Shown here piece after piece: positions 9,355 to 21,452 of a DNA stretch of 64,000 bases; positions within the stretch are counted from its first letter, which is position 1; the number at the start of each line of letters is the position of its first letter. Source of the DNA: Aphanomyces cochlioides. Its lineage: Eukaryota > Oomycota > Saprolegniomycetes > Saprolegniales > Verrucalvaceae. Where the stretch lies: assembly GCA_019828595.1 (NCBI GenBank), contig JAHQRK010000012.1, positions 1,550,001 through 1,614,000 on the forward strand, in the 5' to 3' direction. The notes beneath the pieces are model-generated. The model was not told the DNA's origin. It saw nothing but the letters and a program-made list of their open reading frames with translations, and did not search any database. The position numbers were made by a program, and so were the translations under genes.

Positions 9355-10758
9355 ATGACGACGCCGTTGGCTGTGCAGGACTTGACGACGCTGGACGTGA
9401 AGACGTTGACGCCTCTGACGCCCGAAGTTATCTCGCGTCAAGCTACGATTAACATTGGGACGATTGGCCACGTCGCCCACGGCAAATCTACAGTCGTGAA
9501 GGCCATTTCTGGCGTCCAAACGGTCCGCTTCAAGAACGAATTGGAACGAAACATCACAATCAAATTGGGTTATGCCAACGCCAAGATCTACAAGTCGGAG
9601 CCGTTGCCACCCAAGCCTGCTTCGGACGATGATGCCGCACCTCCTGCACCCACTGGACCCATGTATTCGGCATTTGGCAGTTCCAAGCCTGACAGATTTA
9701 CGGACGACAAGGGAGTCACGTGGGCGCTTCAACGCCATGTGAGTTTTGTCGACTGTCCTGGCCACGATATTCTCATGGCGACTATGTTGAACGGCGCTGC
9801 CGTCATGGATGCTGCGTTGCTTTTGATTGCAGGTAACGAAGTGTGCCCCCAACCACAAACTTCGGAGCATTTGGCCGCCGTCGAAATCATGCGATTGCAA
9901 AACATCATTATTCTTCAAAACAAGGTCGACTTGATCAAGCCAGACGCCGCCAAGGCTCAACACGAACAGGTCAAGCAGTTCGTCGCAGGTACCGTCGCTG
10001 CGAAGGCGCCCATTATTCCCATCTCGGCCGTGCTCAAGTACAACATTGACTTGGTATGCGAACACATTGTGCGCAACATTCCCATTCCGCTCCGGGATTT
10101 CACGAGCAAGCCCAAGCTGATTGTTATTCGTTCTTTCGATGTGAACAAGCCTGGTCAAGACGTCGAATCCCTCGAAGGCGGTGTCGCTGGTGGTTCGATC
10201 TTGCAAGGTGTGTTGCGTCTCGGCGACGAAATCGAAGTCCGTCCTGGTATTTTCTCCAAGGACGACGACGGCAAAGTCAACTGCACGCCCATCTTTAGCC
10301 GTATCGTGTCGTTGAAAGCAGAGAAGAACGACCTCCAATACGCCGTGCCTGGTGGTTTGATCGGTGTCGGTACATTGATCGACCCCACTTTGACCCGTTC
10401 AGATCGTTTGGTCGGCCAAGTTTTGGGCTTGAAGGGCTCTCTCCCTGACGTTTTTACAGAGTTGGAAATCAACTTTTACTTGCTCCGACGCTTGCTTGGT
10501 GTCAAGACGACGGAAGGATCGAAGGGTTCCCGCGTTGAAAAGCTGACCAAAGCCGAAGTGCTCATGATCAACATTGGCTCGACGACGTCTGGCGCCAAGA
10601 TCCTCGCCGTGAAGGCCGATTTGGCCAAGATTGTCTTGACGCAGCCCGTGTGCACACAAGAAGGCGAGAAGATCGCATTGAGTCGGCGAATTGACAAGCA
10701 CTGGCGGTTGATCGGCTGGGGCGAAATCCGGCGCGGTACCAAGATTGAGATTGCTTAA
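9355..10758 (+). CDS. EIF2S3: Translation initiation factor eIF2 subunit gamma
   Basis: The GTP-binding subunit of eIF2, which carries Met-tRNAi to the 40S ribosome. 467 residues, intronless, close to the 472 of human eIF2S3. Motifs in order: [12 protein letters not shown] (P-loop), [12 protein letters not shown] (switch I), [10 protein letters not shown] (G3), NKVDL (G4), ISA (G5), then barrels II and III. The ATG at 9355 gives a natural start (MTTPLAV). One difference from the family: the zinc-knuckle region between switch I and G3 has none of the usual cysteines and instead holds a Pro/Ala/Asp-rich loop (residues about 80-100). The tandem neighbour at 6944 lacks them too. Its stop is 30 bp from that of the CHMP7 gene on the other strand. 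Confidence 0.95.
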   Translation: MTTPLAVQDLTTLDVKTLTPLTPEVISRQATINIGTIGHVAHGKSTVVKAISGVQTVRFKNELERNITIKLGYANAKIYKSEPLPPKPASDDDAAPPAPTGPMYSAFGSSKPDRFTDDKGVTWALQRHVSFVDCPGHDILMATMLNGAAVMDAALLLIAGNEVCPQPQTSEHLAAVEIMRLQNIIILQNKVDLIKPDAAKAQHEQVKQFVAGTVAAKAPIIPISAVLKYNIDLVCEHIVRNIPIPLRDFTSKPKLIVIRSFDVNKPGQDVESLEGGVAGGSILQGVLRLGDEIEVRPGIFSKDDDGKVNCTPIFSRIVSLKAEKNDLQYAVPGGLIGVGTLIDPTLTRSDRLVGQVLGLKGSLPDVFTELEINFYLLRRLLGVKTTEGSKGSRVEKLTKAEVLMINIGSTTSGAKILAVKADLAKIVLTQPVCTQEGEKIALSRRIDKHWRLIGWGEIRRGTKIEIA

Positions 10759-10787
10759 CCAAGTAATACGCATTGTAATCGTGTGAT

Positions 10788-12497
10788 TCAACTCGACTCG
10801 AGCGCTACCTCGGCGAAACGATTCGAGAGAGTGTCGATGTCTTCCTTCTGTGGCGTTTCCGTCGGTGCTTCAGGTAGCATGGCCTCTAAAATGGACGTCT
10901 TGGACGGTTCCGCTGGCGCCACTGCCACTGTAGAGCCCAGCCAAGCATCTATTTCAGCCTGGAGCGCAGCATCGTCGTCCTTGCCACCGACTGCGTCTTG
11001 ACCTGGCTGACGGAGTAAAGCGTCGATTTGGTTGGCTTCGTCGTGGACAGCTTGCCATTCTGCTACCACGTCTTCGACTGCATCAACGTGGAGCCCTAAA
11101 TCCGATCGCACGGAGCGCAAACTTAACGCGGCAAGCTTGTATCCATCGACAATCTGTCCATACATGGTAACGTTAGAAGGAATGACATGGAAGAGCGTAC
11201 GAGAGCTTGCATGTGCATTTCGCGGAGTTGATGGTCCGTCGCGAGGAGATTTGCAAGGCAAGCTTCGCGTTGCGCTTGGCTTGCTTCCATGGCTTTGACG
11301 TGGCGTAAGTAGACGATTGCTTCTTTGATTTTCTCGGAGCGTTTGAGCTCGATCGCTTTCGTCTTGGCCGCTTGGATCTACGACACATCGCGATCTGTCA
11401 TGGCAGCAATCGATGGAGCTTGTACCTTGCGATGGAGTTTGTCCAGCGAAGTTTCCACGGTGGCAACCATGTGCTGGAGGAGGACAATGCTTTCGTCGCC
11501 ACTGGAGAACGTTTGAGAATGCACAAGCAGCTTGACAAACTACAATCATATGAACTCAAGAGGAGACGAAGGACGAACGGACATTGCTTTGGACGACGGC
11601 GCGCTTGGTCGCGACAAGATGCAGGACAAGCAAGTCGAGCTCGGTTGGATCTATGTCGGCTAGCATCGCCACGTCGTCGTTGGGACTTTTCGCTGTTGCT
11701 GCGACACGAAGGCAGAGAGAGCGAAAGGAACACGAGAGAGATGAACTGCATGATGTGTGATCTTCCCTGTAGAGACAAAATGTCAGATCCATCGGCTCGA
11801 GTTCCTTGGACGCAAAGGCGAATACAGTGTCCGCGGCAGTCGCCAGGGCCATCATGGACACGTAAGGACCGGTCAGTTTCGCGGGAGTCAGAGAGGTGTC
11901 ATCGTCGCCCAAGAGGAGATGTTGCAACGAACGAAGTCCCCATCGAGTCGGATGGAAGACTGCCGTCTGGACTAGCCATCTAGGACGTTGTAAATTTATG
12001 GACGAGAAGGAAGCGTGTACGATGACCAGGAAGAGCGCTCGGACGTCGCTGCAGCTTTGAATTCATCCACGGGAAGGAGTTCTTTTGTTTGAAGCATGCG
12101 TTTCTATCGTAAAACTTGCAAATCACGAGAGAAGGGACGATGCGAGTACCAAGACGTGGGTCATGACGACTGGGACGGGTTCGATTCCCTTGCGGATGAA
12201 GCGCTTCGAGATTGTATCGCCACGAATCAAGAAGGACGTTTTGAATTTGCGACTCCACGCGCCATCTTTCTCCAGTGCAAGGCCTCTAGTCGGTCGTTTT
12301 GAAGGTCGACGTCGGCAGCAGATGCTTGTCGTACCTTGTCGTCCAATGCACAGCTGGAATCCCTACATCAACATGAGAGATGACCGGCGACATGCCTTGA
12401 CTGTACACGTATGGAGAAGGTTTTCGTCCTGGACGGCGCTTGAGCTGTACAACGCTTCCATGCGATCGTCGTCATTCCATTGCGTGAAGAAGTCCAT
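10788..12497 (-). CDS. CHMP7: CHMP7-like ESCRT-III protein
   Basis: Reconstructed from several exons separated by GT..TAG introns of about 40-60 bp. The N-terminal half has a CHMP7 winged-helix-like pattern: a Trp-containing segment (WLVQTAVFHPTRWGLRSL) followed by LLLGDDD and later LLVLHLVATKRAVVQ. The C-terminal half is a Snf7-type coiled coil (KLHRKVQAPS; IQAAKTKAIELKRSEKIKEA; YLRHVKAMEASQAQREACLA) and ends with two acidic, MIM-like helices (ALQAEIDAWL and LSNRFAEVALESS). CHMP7 links ESCRT-III to the nuclear envelope and ER. The start at 12497 (MDFFTQWNDDD) is the first good ATG; 80 bp separate it from the divergent gene at 12578. Exact exon borders in the 5' half are uncertain. Confidence 0.72.
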
Positions 12498-12577
12498 CCT
12501 CTACGATTGGCTTTTAATCCAAACTTTGAAACGGTCCGAATGCAACATTTGGGACCCAGGCGACTCTTGAATCGCCC

Positions 12578-15010
12578 ATGAATGGAGCATCAGGAGCCGG
12601 CATTGGAGCTCACGATGATGGCATCGGCAGCCCTGCGCATCTATCTCGAAGCGATCGATCGGTACTGTTGTGACTCGCTTCAAATTCTCTCAACTGGAGC
12701 GTCTATGTAGGTGTCGCTCTTGGACAACCGCGACGCCAAAGTGATCAAAGCAGCTCCAACGGACGACGACATCTTGAAGGAAAGCTTGCACATCCAGTCG
12801 AGTTCCAAGACGTGCGTGACGACGGCAACCACGCAGCTCAAAGTTCTCTGCCGTAAATTCGCCGTCTTGTCGGAGAAAGTCAAGGTTCAACGGCATGATG
12901 CGGACATCCATTGACGCGATGATGTAGCAAGAAGCCAAGATGCGTGAAGACGCCGAGAAGGAAATCAAGAGACTGAATGAACTCCTTGAAGGTATCAACT
13001 CTCTCTCCCTCTTGCGGCGATCTCAGCGAAGGGAATGTAGATGCGACGAATCCACTCATTACATCGACGCGGACTGATGCTCAGGTATTCCTCCTTGTCT
13101 TCTCCATGTTCAGCTTGTTGTAGCAATACATGCGAGCTCAGCAGGAAGAGCTCAATCAAGTCAAAGCTGAGCTCCATCGGACGAAAGAAGAACTGTTTCA
13201 CGTCAAGCAAGAGCTCGAGATGCATCGCGCCATTGCAGCGAAGCCTCATCAAGCCTACCGTACTTTGACACAAGCAACGGGGATTAAACTCACGGCGGGA
13301 CGTAGATGGCCAACCCTTGGATCCACAGACGCAATGGGATCGTGAGCAAACGAGCCGCATCCAGGAAACGCTCTCATGCACAATTTCCGAGCTCCATGAA
13401 GAGCTAAGCGTCAAAGAAGTTCGTCCGACGACACGTCGATGGAGGCATGATGACTCGTGTAGATGGAAATCGAAGCGCTGCGCACGGCGGTAAATCGAGG
13501 TAGTCTCGTGATGCGATTGCCGTAGCTTACCACGCTGCTGGAGTAGAAAAGGCCAAGCATAAAGATTTGGAGCACGCGATTGCGGCGTCGGATGCGCAGA
13601 ATCGAGAAGACAAGGAATTGCTCTCCAAGATGACGCAAGATCTCCGCGATATGACGCTTTCCCAAGCGAGTGAGATCGAAAAGCTTCATGTGAGTCCTTC
13701 CCAACGCTCAAGCGATGCTCAAGATGGACGCAGGTCGCTCAGGAAAGTGTCAAGGAAGAGCGGTCGATCAAAGAAGCGCTGCAGCATCAAATCACGACGC
13801 TGCATCAAGTCAACGACGCGCTTCAAAAGCGATGCGACGCTCTTGTCCGTCGACTCCAACTCAATGCGAATGTCGCGACGGAAGTAAGTCGACGCCAACT
13901 CGCCATCAAGTCATGCTCGTCTTGCCATGACGTAGGCTCAGTCGCTGAAGAGCCAAGTGGCCGAGCTAGAAACGCAAAACGAAGATCTTGTCAAGACAGT
14001 TGAGATGACGAGGAACTTACTGAGGTGTTCATGGCGGCGTAGGTACGCGACCTCAAGCAATCGCATTTTCAAGAGCTCGAGCAACTCAAGACAGCGCTGC
14101 ATACCGCGCAAACGATGGCGCATGAAGCTGAGAAGAGAGTCACCGACGTACAAGGCGAACTCAATGCAATGGTAAAGAAGCTGCGCAAGGTAGTCGAGCT
14201 CACGGAGGTTGTAGCGAGAGCAAAATCACTCCATGTCCGAGTACATGATGTATGGCATGAAGCGAGCGTCGTCGCCACTTGAGCGCAATCCACTCGACAG
14301 CCAAAGGTAAACTCTACCGTCGAGTTTGAGCTCAAGAGATCTTTGTAGCTTGTACAGCAATCCAATGTCCCCATTGATGTCTCCAACGCTTCCACGACAA
14401 CGTCCGCCGTCTCCGACACCGCAACAACAGCAGCAGCAGCAACACCAAACACTCAAATATTCGCCACCGCAGCAATCCATTCGTCCAGCGACCTTGTCGT
14501 CGTCCACAACGGCCGTTCACTCGAACCAAAGCAATCATCCTTCGTCGTCGTCGGCATCAGTAAAGACCACGCCGTACCAGTCATATCGCCCTCAGCATGG
14601 CCGTGAAACTGGGAATGACCAGAAGCAGTATGCGCCACAAGTTCAGGTACAACTTGAAGGCATTCGGTAGACTAACCTTGTTTGCAATAGAGTAAGACCT
14701 CATGGAGTGACGGAGTCCATGACGGGGAGGGCTCGTACAAACCTGAAACTTTTTCGGTAATTTTCCTCGGTGGATGCGATGTTCGTCAGCCTGAGTGTAG
14801 ACGTTCCACATGCCTGAAAAAGAGCAGACAATCAAACGTATGCAAACTCTTCAGCGTGGAGAATCGGATCATAGCATTCTTCGAGCGCTCAAAAACCGCA
14901 ACAAGCAGCTTCAAGAGCGACTGCAACAAGAAGCCGACGCGACATTTCAATTGGAAGAAGAAATCAATATGATTACATCGTCGTACCACACGCTGCTAAA
15001 TAATGAATGA
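12578..15010 (+). CDS. Large coiled-coil protein, unidentified
   Basis: Stitched from about a dozen exons with introns of roughly 25-50 bp. The frame starts MNGASGAGIGAHDDGIG, then runs through long heptad-rich segments (for instance around 13130-13260, 13560-13690, 13740-13890, 13960-14190), a Pro/Gln/Ser-rich linker with a short polyQ run (about 14380-14640), and a final coiled coil (14820-15000) ending TLLNNE. No catalytic domain is visible. Such architecture is common in centrosomal, ciliary and golgin proteins, but I do not recognise the family. It shares a short divergent promoter with CHMP7 and converges on the next gene with about 28 bp between stops. Several junctions are guesses. 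Confidence 0.6.
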
Positions 15011-15037
15011 AACCACGTGCATGTACTTGCCTCTTCT

Positions 15038-17272
15038 TCAAAAGCTTCGACGTGCTTTGTCTAACTCTGACTGCAGTGTCGGACGTTGGCCTATTACTTT
15101 GTCTTTAGGTGTGGGTTACACAAGAAAATTACCTTTTTCCAACCGAGCAAGATTTTCCTTGGTGATTTGATCTTCAATTTCTTCAGCCTGAATTTCATAC
15201 ATGCTCCGAGTAGGAACAGCTTCGTCTTTTGTACCCCACCCCTTCGTGCCAGTCTTCTTTGGCGATTTGACCGAGGTGGTTTCTAAATGAGCGCAATGGT
15301 TGTAGACGCTGAAGATTTTGGCAAATATTTTGCGAATGTCAGCTGTAACTTGCGTGTTCCACTCAAGATTCTTTGATTCAAGCGTCTTCACAAGTTCTTC
15401 AAATTGACTGCGAACTTCAGCATCACGCCGCTGCAGTGTGGCAAGGCATTTATCGTCTTCTTCAATCAAAGATGACAAGTCTTCGATTTGTTTGGGCAGG
15501 TCGTCACTCAAGCTGTTGGCGCCTAGAGAATTGTAGGCCTCGAGCTCAGCCTGCAGTTTGTGACGCTTTGTCTCTGCATCAACGATGCGATTCTTCATGA
15601 ATTGAACGCAAATCGCTTGAGCCGAAGCATAACGCATGACACCATCCATGTGCTGGTTCACGCTCGTTTGAGCCTTAGACAGAATTGACGTCGAGGATAA
15701 TGTGTCTAATGTTGATCGGAGATCTCTGAAGGTTCCAACAATATCTTCCCGTTTTTCCATGCCTTGGAGAGATGCCACGATTGCTGTGTGCTCGGTGCCA
15801 AAACGTGTCACTTCCTCCTCAAAAGTATTTTCAATTGTTGTCATTTCCCCAACGACCTACAATGATCTTAATACCCTGTTTCTCAACAAGATTTACCTCA
15901 GCTTGAAGCTGTGATAGAATTGACATTCGCGCATCCACATCAGCCAGAAGTGCGCGCAATTCAGCTTGACGAAGCTTCAACGTAGCTACTTCCGCCGCAA
16001 ACTTTTCCTTCTTTTCTTGAAGTGGGGCTAGCTGTTCTTGTCGTTCTTTTTGCAATCCAGAGAGGCGAGCTTCAATCGCTGACGCTTCTTCTTTCGTTTG
16101 CTGAGCGAGACTGTTGGACAAGTCCAGAGCAGGCACAGGTGCTTCACTTCCAGACTGCAGGCCTAAATGAGGTGTTGGCGTTGAGTCTGAAGAGCCCAGC
16201 AATGTAAGCAATTTGTCCAATTTCTTTGAGCTGACGTTAATTGCTTCGCTGCGCAAGTCCCTTCGTCGAAATGTATCGCGGATAGTCTGACCACGGATAG
16301 TATTCTCATTGACAGCCATGGCTTTCAGTTGATCATCCATCTTCGAGATTTCGTTGGATAAATCGCATGCCTTACCAATGCTGTCGAGAGACAGTCGTTG
16401 GGTGTGGGAGTCGACGATAAGATCGTGTAGAGCTTTCGCGACTTGGGGTATCACCTGAGATACTTTTGTCTCCTTCAGTTTTTTCATAACCCGAATAGAG
16501 TCAACGATGGAACGAATACTCTGAACCACGATTCGTGCAGCTTCTAGCGTCACTGCCGGTGCATTCTTCACCAAAGGCTTCGAAGGAGTGTCGTGGAAGG
16601 GGAAAGCACCGACGAGGAGATTTGATAGTAACGTGGTAAGATTCTCGTACATGGAATCTTGGACAGGGCAAACTCGAAAGAAGTTCTCGAGCAAGAGTGT
16701 TAGTGCTTGGCTCTCAAAAAAGATGGTGAGTACATCTGGGCTCAAGTACACGCGACTCCAGTCGACCAGCCCAATCAATCCAGCCTTGAGGTCCGAATGT
16801 CCAGCGGCTTTCTCCAGCCGCGTTGACAATGGCAACTGGGCAACGTCGTCGTTTTTGTGTCCGTTCGCTTGCTTTGACTGAGCTGTCGAGTCGTGGTTGC
16901 GTTGAATTTCCACTTCTGTGCTATTGGATCGTTCGCTGCGGACCACAACGACTACCGTTTCGTCTTCTTCGTCAGCTTCGGCAATTGCCGATTCGACATC
17001 TGAATCCTCTTCATCAACCTCTTCAATGCCTCCCACGGATCCAGCGACGGACGCTACATCGCTTTCAGTGCCGACTTTCTTCTTCTTCTTCCTTTTCTTC
17101 TTTTTCTTTTTCGCGCCTGTTGATGCCAATCCTTCTGTTTGCGTTGCAACTGTCGTCAAGACAACTCCAATCGGTGCTTTCGACGTTGAGCCGCTGTTCC
17201 TACACAAAAGTTTAGTCTGCACTCATCCATGCATCTTCCTGGGACGTACATCTGGCGCATCTTGGTGCTCAT
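15038..17272 (-). CDS. Lys-rich coiled-coil protein, unidentified
   Basis: Starts at the ATG at 17272 (MSTKMRQM), loses an intron of about 50 bp, then has a very basic run (KKKKKKRKKKKK), an acidic Ser/Glu/Asp stretch, a helical hydrophobic region (about residues 130-260) and two long coiled coils. A 43-bp intron near 15860 joins the two big exons, bringing LSQLQAE next to VVGEMTTIENTF. Near the end a 42-bp intron removes an early stop at 15116 and adds a short charged tail ending at 15038; this last step is an inference from splice signals. About 700 residues. No enzyme motif is seen, and I do not recognise the family. Confidence 0.65.
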
Positions 17273-17585
17273 GAGTCAATCCCGCGCTAAATATATATAA
17301 ATATATGAATGACTTCAACAAGTTGAGGACCCGCGCGCTTTTTTAATTGCATACAAAATCTAAGATTAAATTTAAACTCATGGACATCAAACGTCCATAT
17401 TTTTTTAATTCGCATACAAATTCATTGAAGAAACTGGAAAGTTCGAATTTAATTATTTCCCCACCAGAATCTGAGGTTGGCTTTCTCTTCAATGGGCGTC
17501 AGCGAGTGACATTTGAGGGTGTGATCTTCACCTCAACCACACCTCCCTTTTTGTCAACGATCCTTCCGGATAAATTCATCCGGAA
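17273..17585. other. AT-rich divergent intergenic region
   Basis: 313 bp between the starts of the Lys-rich coiled-coil gene and the RCC1-UBR gene. It is AT-rich with a TATATATAAATATATG tract near 17290 and the palindromic word pair CCGGATAAATTCATCCGG at 17568-17585, just before the next ATG. No gene is seen. Confidence 0.4.
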
Positions 17586-20126
17586 ATGGATCTTGAAGAG
17601 ACACAAATCTTATTGCACATGGATGAATTGTCCCTCCAAGTCCGAGCGCGCATTCGACTCCACAATCGGCTCAAGGAAGCTAAGGAGCTGCAAAAAGCCG
17701 CGACTCAAGCACAAGTACGTCTTGCTCGCTTGATGCAATTCATATAGCCAACATTTGTTTGCAGTTGGACAGTAATGAGACCATCCATGTGCCAGGTCAA
17801 TCGGGTTGTTTCTGTCGCGAGTGCTTAGTCTCCAGAAAGCACGAGTGGCGCATTGGTGACTTGAACCCAACAGTCGTTGGACCTCGAGACCAGGTAAGCA
17901 AATGAAGACCACTCTGTGATTACAGGGGCCGACACAGTGCCTAATGTTTGCATGGGGTGATGGAGAGCGAGGGGCGCTTTGTTCAGGATCTCTCGACACG
18001 CATATTCAACCAAGCGAAATCCCACCTATTGTGGAAACAATTACAATCCAGGATGCAAACAAACGCCGGTGGACGATCGAGCGAGAGGCCAAATTCATTG
18101 CGGTTTGAATGATTATTGTACGATGGAGTCATCCTGGTCATGATAGGTTGCGTCGGGGAAATATCACACGCTGCTCCTTTCAGGCAAGTCCAGTTTCATG
18201 ACTTTCCCTCACTCTGGCTGTAGAATCTCATCAATTGTTTGCATGTGGGGACAATACGTACTTGAATCTATGCAAGAGCCCATCGCCAGGACATGACCCG
18301 TGCGACAACTTTATACGTCATGCAACGTCACTCATGGAGCATTTTCGCTCCCTTGGCAAATCCCGCATCACGTCAATTGCATGCACTGAATACGCGTCGT
18401 TTGCGCTTGTGGGTAAGACTTGTTTGAGCAATCAAGTGAGTCTTATTCATCGCTGCCTAGACAAACCAACGGATCTCGATGACAACGTGCGACAACGACA
18501 CGCTGAGTTTGTAAGACACTCGTGAGTAACCGCAGTCACAAGAACCATCAGAGTCTCAAGAAGAAGAAAGCCAACGAAGCAAGCGAACCAAATGAGTACA
18601 ACCACGGTACGAGCTAGCCGTCGACCTTTTGCTCATATTGCTCAAAGTCTTCTCGTGGGGACGAGGTGATCGTGGCGTGCTTGGCCATGGCAACAACGAG
18701 TCCATTGTCGTGCCTCGCATTATCGACACCCTCAACTATTTTCGCGTCACGCAGATAGCAGCAGGGCGTCAACACGTCCTCGCACTCACTGAATCCAACG
18801 GTGTCTTCGCGTTTGGTAATGGAAGTCATGGTCAGCTCGGACTCGGTAGCGCAGCTTCCATCATGACTCTTGAAGTTTGAGCTAGGACACACATCGGGCA
18901 GCGATTTATCAGCTCATATTGACACATTTGACGGCATCAACGTTACATTCGTCGCGGCTGGCGATGACTTTTCGGCTGCTCTGACGGGTACAATGCCGCT
19001 AGCTTGTCTATGTCGTCCTCATTAGACTTGTAGACACCGTTGGGAGTTGCCAAGTCTTCATGTGGGGCTCTGGTCAACATGGGTAGTCAAATACGAGTCA
19101 TCTTGTCGAGTCGATGATCTTCTACGTAGGAAGCTTGGGAATGGCGATGAGGTTGACCGACTCAAGCCGACTCGAGTGAATGCATTACGCGGAGTTGTAC
19201 GTTTCCTGGATGCTGTATCTCGTCACTCGTGTCGTAGAAGGCGACAATGCTGTCCTGTGGAGGATCCCACACGTTAGTGGTGGCAGGTATCGACTGTCGA
19301 ATGTGGGTTCATGGACTCAACGGCAACACAGAGCCTCCGACGAAGAAGGCTAAGTCGACTGTCGTCTATTCGTGGGGGCATGGAGGCTATGGACAGCTCG
19401 GTCATCGCGACAACTGGGACGTGATGGTGCCCAAAATTATTGACGAAATTGCGAGGGAACACATCAACTTTGTCTCTGGCGGGACGCGGCACTCCTTAGC
19501 CATCTCAGGTTGGTGGCTCCTTCCATCGCCAACTAACTCGATCGCGTAGAATCGGGAAAAGTCTGGGCATGGGGGCAAGGAATTCATGGCCATCAGCCTG
19601 ACCACCACAAGAAAGACTGGACAAGCTCAGCGACGCTCTTTCCAAGACGAGTACGCTGCCTACCTTTCATCTTCATGAGCTTTAACATGGCGTAGATGCA
19701 TCTTCCAGACCTGCACGTCGTCGGCGGTGTCGCAGGACGCGGACGAACGTTTGTCTGGGGCGACAGGGCCAAGTTTCACCCGACGGAGCGTTCCTTGCGT
19801 CAAGAATACGACAGTCTCTCGAGTAAATCCCCCGCGAATCCTCTAGAGCTCTTTGTTGACAATGTCTTCCAGGCGAGAGTCAATGCAGCATGGCGAGCGC
19901 GTCCAAGCAATTGAGTTCCAACTGCCTCCGCGTCTTGTACACCTGCGGAACGTGCCACTACGAGACTGTTTGCGTCGTGTGTGCAACGAAATGCCATGCA
20001 GGACACAGTCTTTTGTTACGATGGACGATTGTGGACTGCTTGTCAAGGCATTGCGACTGCGGCGCCAGTGGGCAATGCACGGCCTTGTCGATGACGCAGG
20101 AGAAAGGAGCGACACGCAATATATAA
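17586..20126 (+). CDS. RCC1-repeat protein fused to a UBR-type zinc finger
   Basis: An in-frame TAA lies just before the ATG at 17586 (MDLEETQILL). Exons joined by introns of about 32-50 bp encode RCC1-type blades: FAWGDGERGAL, FACGDNTYLNL, FSWGRGDRGVLGHGN with AAGRQHVLALT, FGNGSHGQLGLG, YSWGHGGYGQLGHRDN with SGGTRHSLAIS, and VWAWGQGIHGHQ. Splicing a 50-bp intron that opens GTAAATCC (about 19825) and ends CTTCCAG (about 19874) then leads into a cysteine/histidine cluster with UBR-box spacing: CGTC, CVVCATKCHAGH, HCDCG. UBR boxes bind N-degrons in E3 ligases; RCC1 propellers bind proteins or chromatin. The stop at 20126 is 10 bp from that of the convergent CCT gene. The repeats are sure; the fusion rests on that one junction. 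Confidence 0.7.
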
Positions 20127-20136
20127 CAGTGGCAGT

Positions 20137-21452
20137 CTACGTAAAGCTGAGCAACTCTCGCAGGAGCTGCTCGTCTTCCTTTTTGACAAACCGACCCTTG
20201 ACGCGTAATCGCGAGTCGGCAAAGTTCTTTCGCACGTCGTATTTGACTTCCTTTCGCCACACACGCTTTTGTCGCTTGTCGAGGAATTTTTCCACGCGTT
20301 TGCGACGCGATTCGGGCGAGTATGCGCCAACAAATGCCTTCTTGTCGCCATCAGTGAGTCCAGATGTAGTATTGAGGCCACCCGAGCCGCCATTCAAAAA
20401 TGCGGTCGAATTGAGTCGAGATGCGCCAGGAATACCGATCGGACGGGATGTCGAGAGTGCAGATATGCTGTCTGTCGGCTCGACTTTGATCTTGTCGTCC
20501 GTGGGCGTATGCTACGCCAACTGTAAGAAGAATCCAACCTGGATCCATTGTACCTTTTGATCCAAAAAGTCATGTTCTGCGAAGCTAAAGGAGCTTGGAG
20601 GCGTCATGCCCCCCAGTCCCATCGACGGCAATGAATTTGGCAATGAATTACCGAGCGACGAACTCAGGTATTCGCCACCTTGGGGAAAGGCACGCATCAA
20701 TACAAATGCAACGAAGATTGTCTTACCTTCCATGAGATCTCGACTGGAAATGTCTGCAAACGCGGAATCAAAGCCGATTTCATCCCATTCGTCGAGGGTT
20801 TGTCTTGACGTGTACTAGAGACAAAAGAATGTGAAAAGACTGCGCAAACCGCCGCATACATACATCTTCCTTTGGGGTGTCTCCTAAAGATCCTACGTTG
20901 AGAAACCCCAAATCCAAATCGTCGAGCAAGTCAACAGACGACTTTCGATTCAATGCGCCGCTGTCCAAGAGTGCTACAGGCATGCGTGAGCAAAACCACA
21001 CAAATATGGGTGCCTCCACGTCGACGTACCTTCAAGGGCAGTGGGGTCGCCTTGTTCAAAGGTTTCCAATGCTTTCTGTAATTTTTCATCGCCGCTGATA
21101 ATCAAATCCTACACACGTGCATCGCTTCAAGCCATGTTTCTATCCTCTTCCTACCTTGAGAACACCCTTTTGATATCGATCGATAAAGCCCTTCTCTTCG
21201 AGATCCGATGCACTGAGTAGTCGTCCCGATATACTTCCACTGCGACCTCTCTTTGTCGATGGCAGCGTCAAACTGCCTGGCGAAAACGCCGGCGGTGTGT
21301 GTGAAATCATTCCCATCAAGTCATCCGACATCCAGCCGATGCTGTCTTTACGCGTCGAACTCTCTGGTTCCTTCTTGATCGCAATACTCTCCGACACTTT
21401 CGGCGGCGCTGCCACGGACACTTCGATCTTCTCTGGAGGACTGGAAGCCATC
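20137..21452 (-). CDS. CCT-motif nuclear protein
   Basis: Six exons (introns about 42-56 bp) give roughly 365 residues starting MASSPPEKIEVS at 21452. The N-terminal half is Ser/Pro-rich with short acidic patches (DDLDLGFLNVGSL, EWDEIGFDSAF) that look like activation regions. The last 90 residues hold a CCT (CONSTANS/CO-like/TOC1) motif: RRKRVEKFLDKRQKRVW, KEVKYDVRKNFADSRLRVKG, RFVKK. The basic face of this motif serves as nuclear localisation and protein/DNA contact in plants; oomycetes have a family of such proteins with unclear targets. The ATG at 21452 follows no other in-frame ATG nearby. Confidence 0.8.

Noticed and set aside
9268..10338. Long minus-strand frame (356 codons) opposite eIF2-gamma
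   Set aside because: Exact antisense of a conserved coding region; composition reflects codon bias of the other strand.
12170..12190. GGGTTCGATTCCC, a tRNA T-loop-like sequence
   Set aside because: No A-box or paired acceptor stem upstream, and it lies inside a coding exon of the CHMP7-like gene.
14421..14444. CAG/polyQ tract as a repeat locus
   Set aside because: Only a handful of Gln codons, part of a Pro/Gln-rich linker; not unusual.
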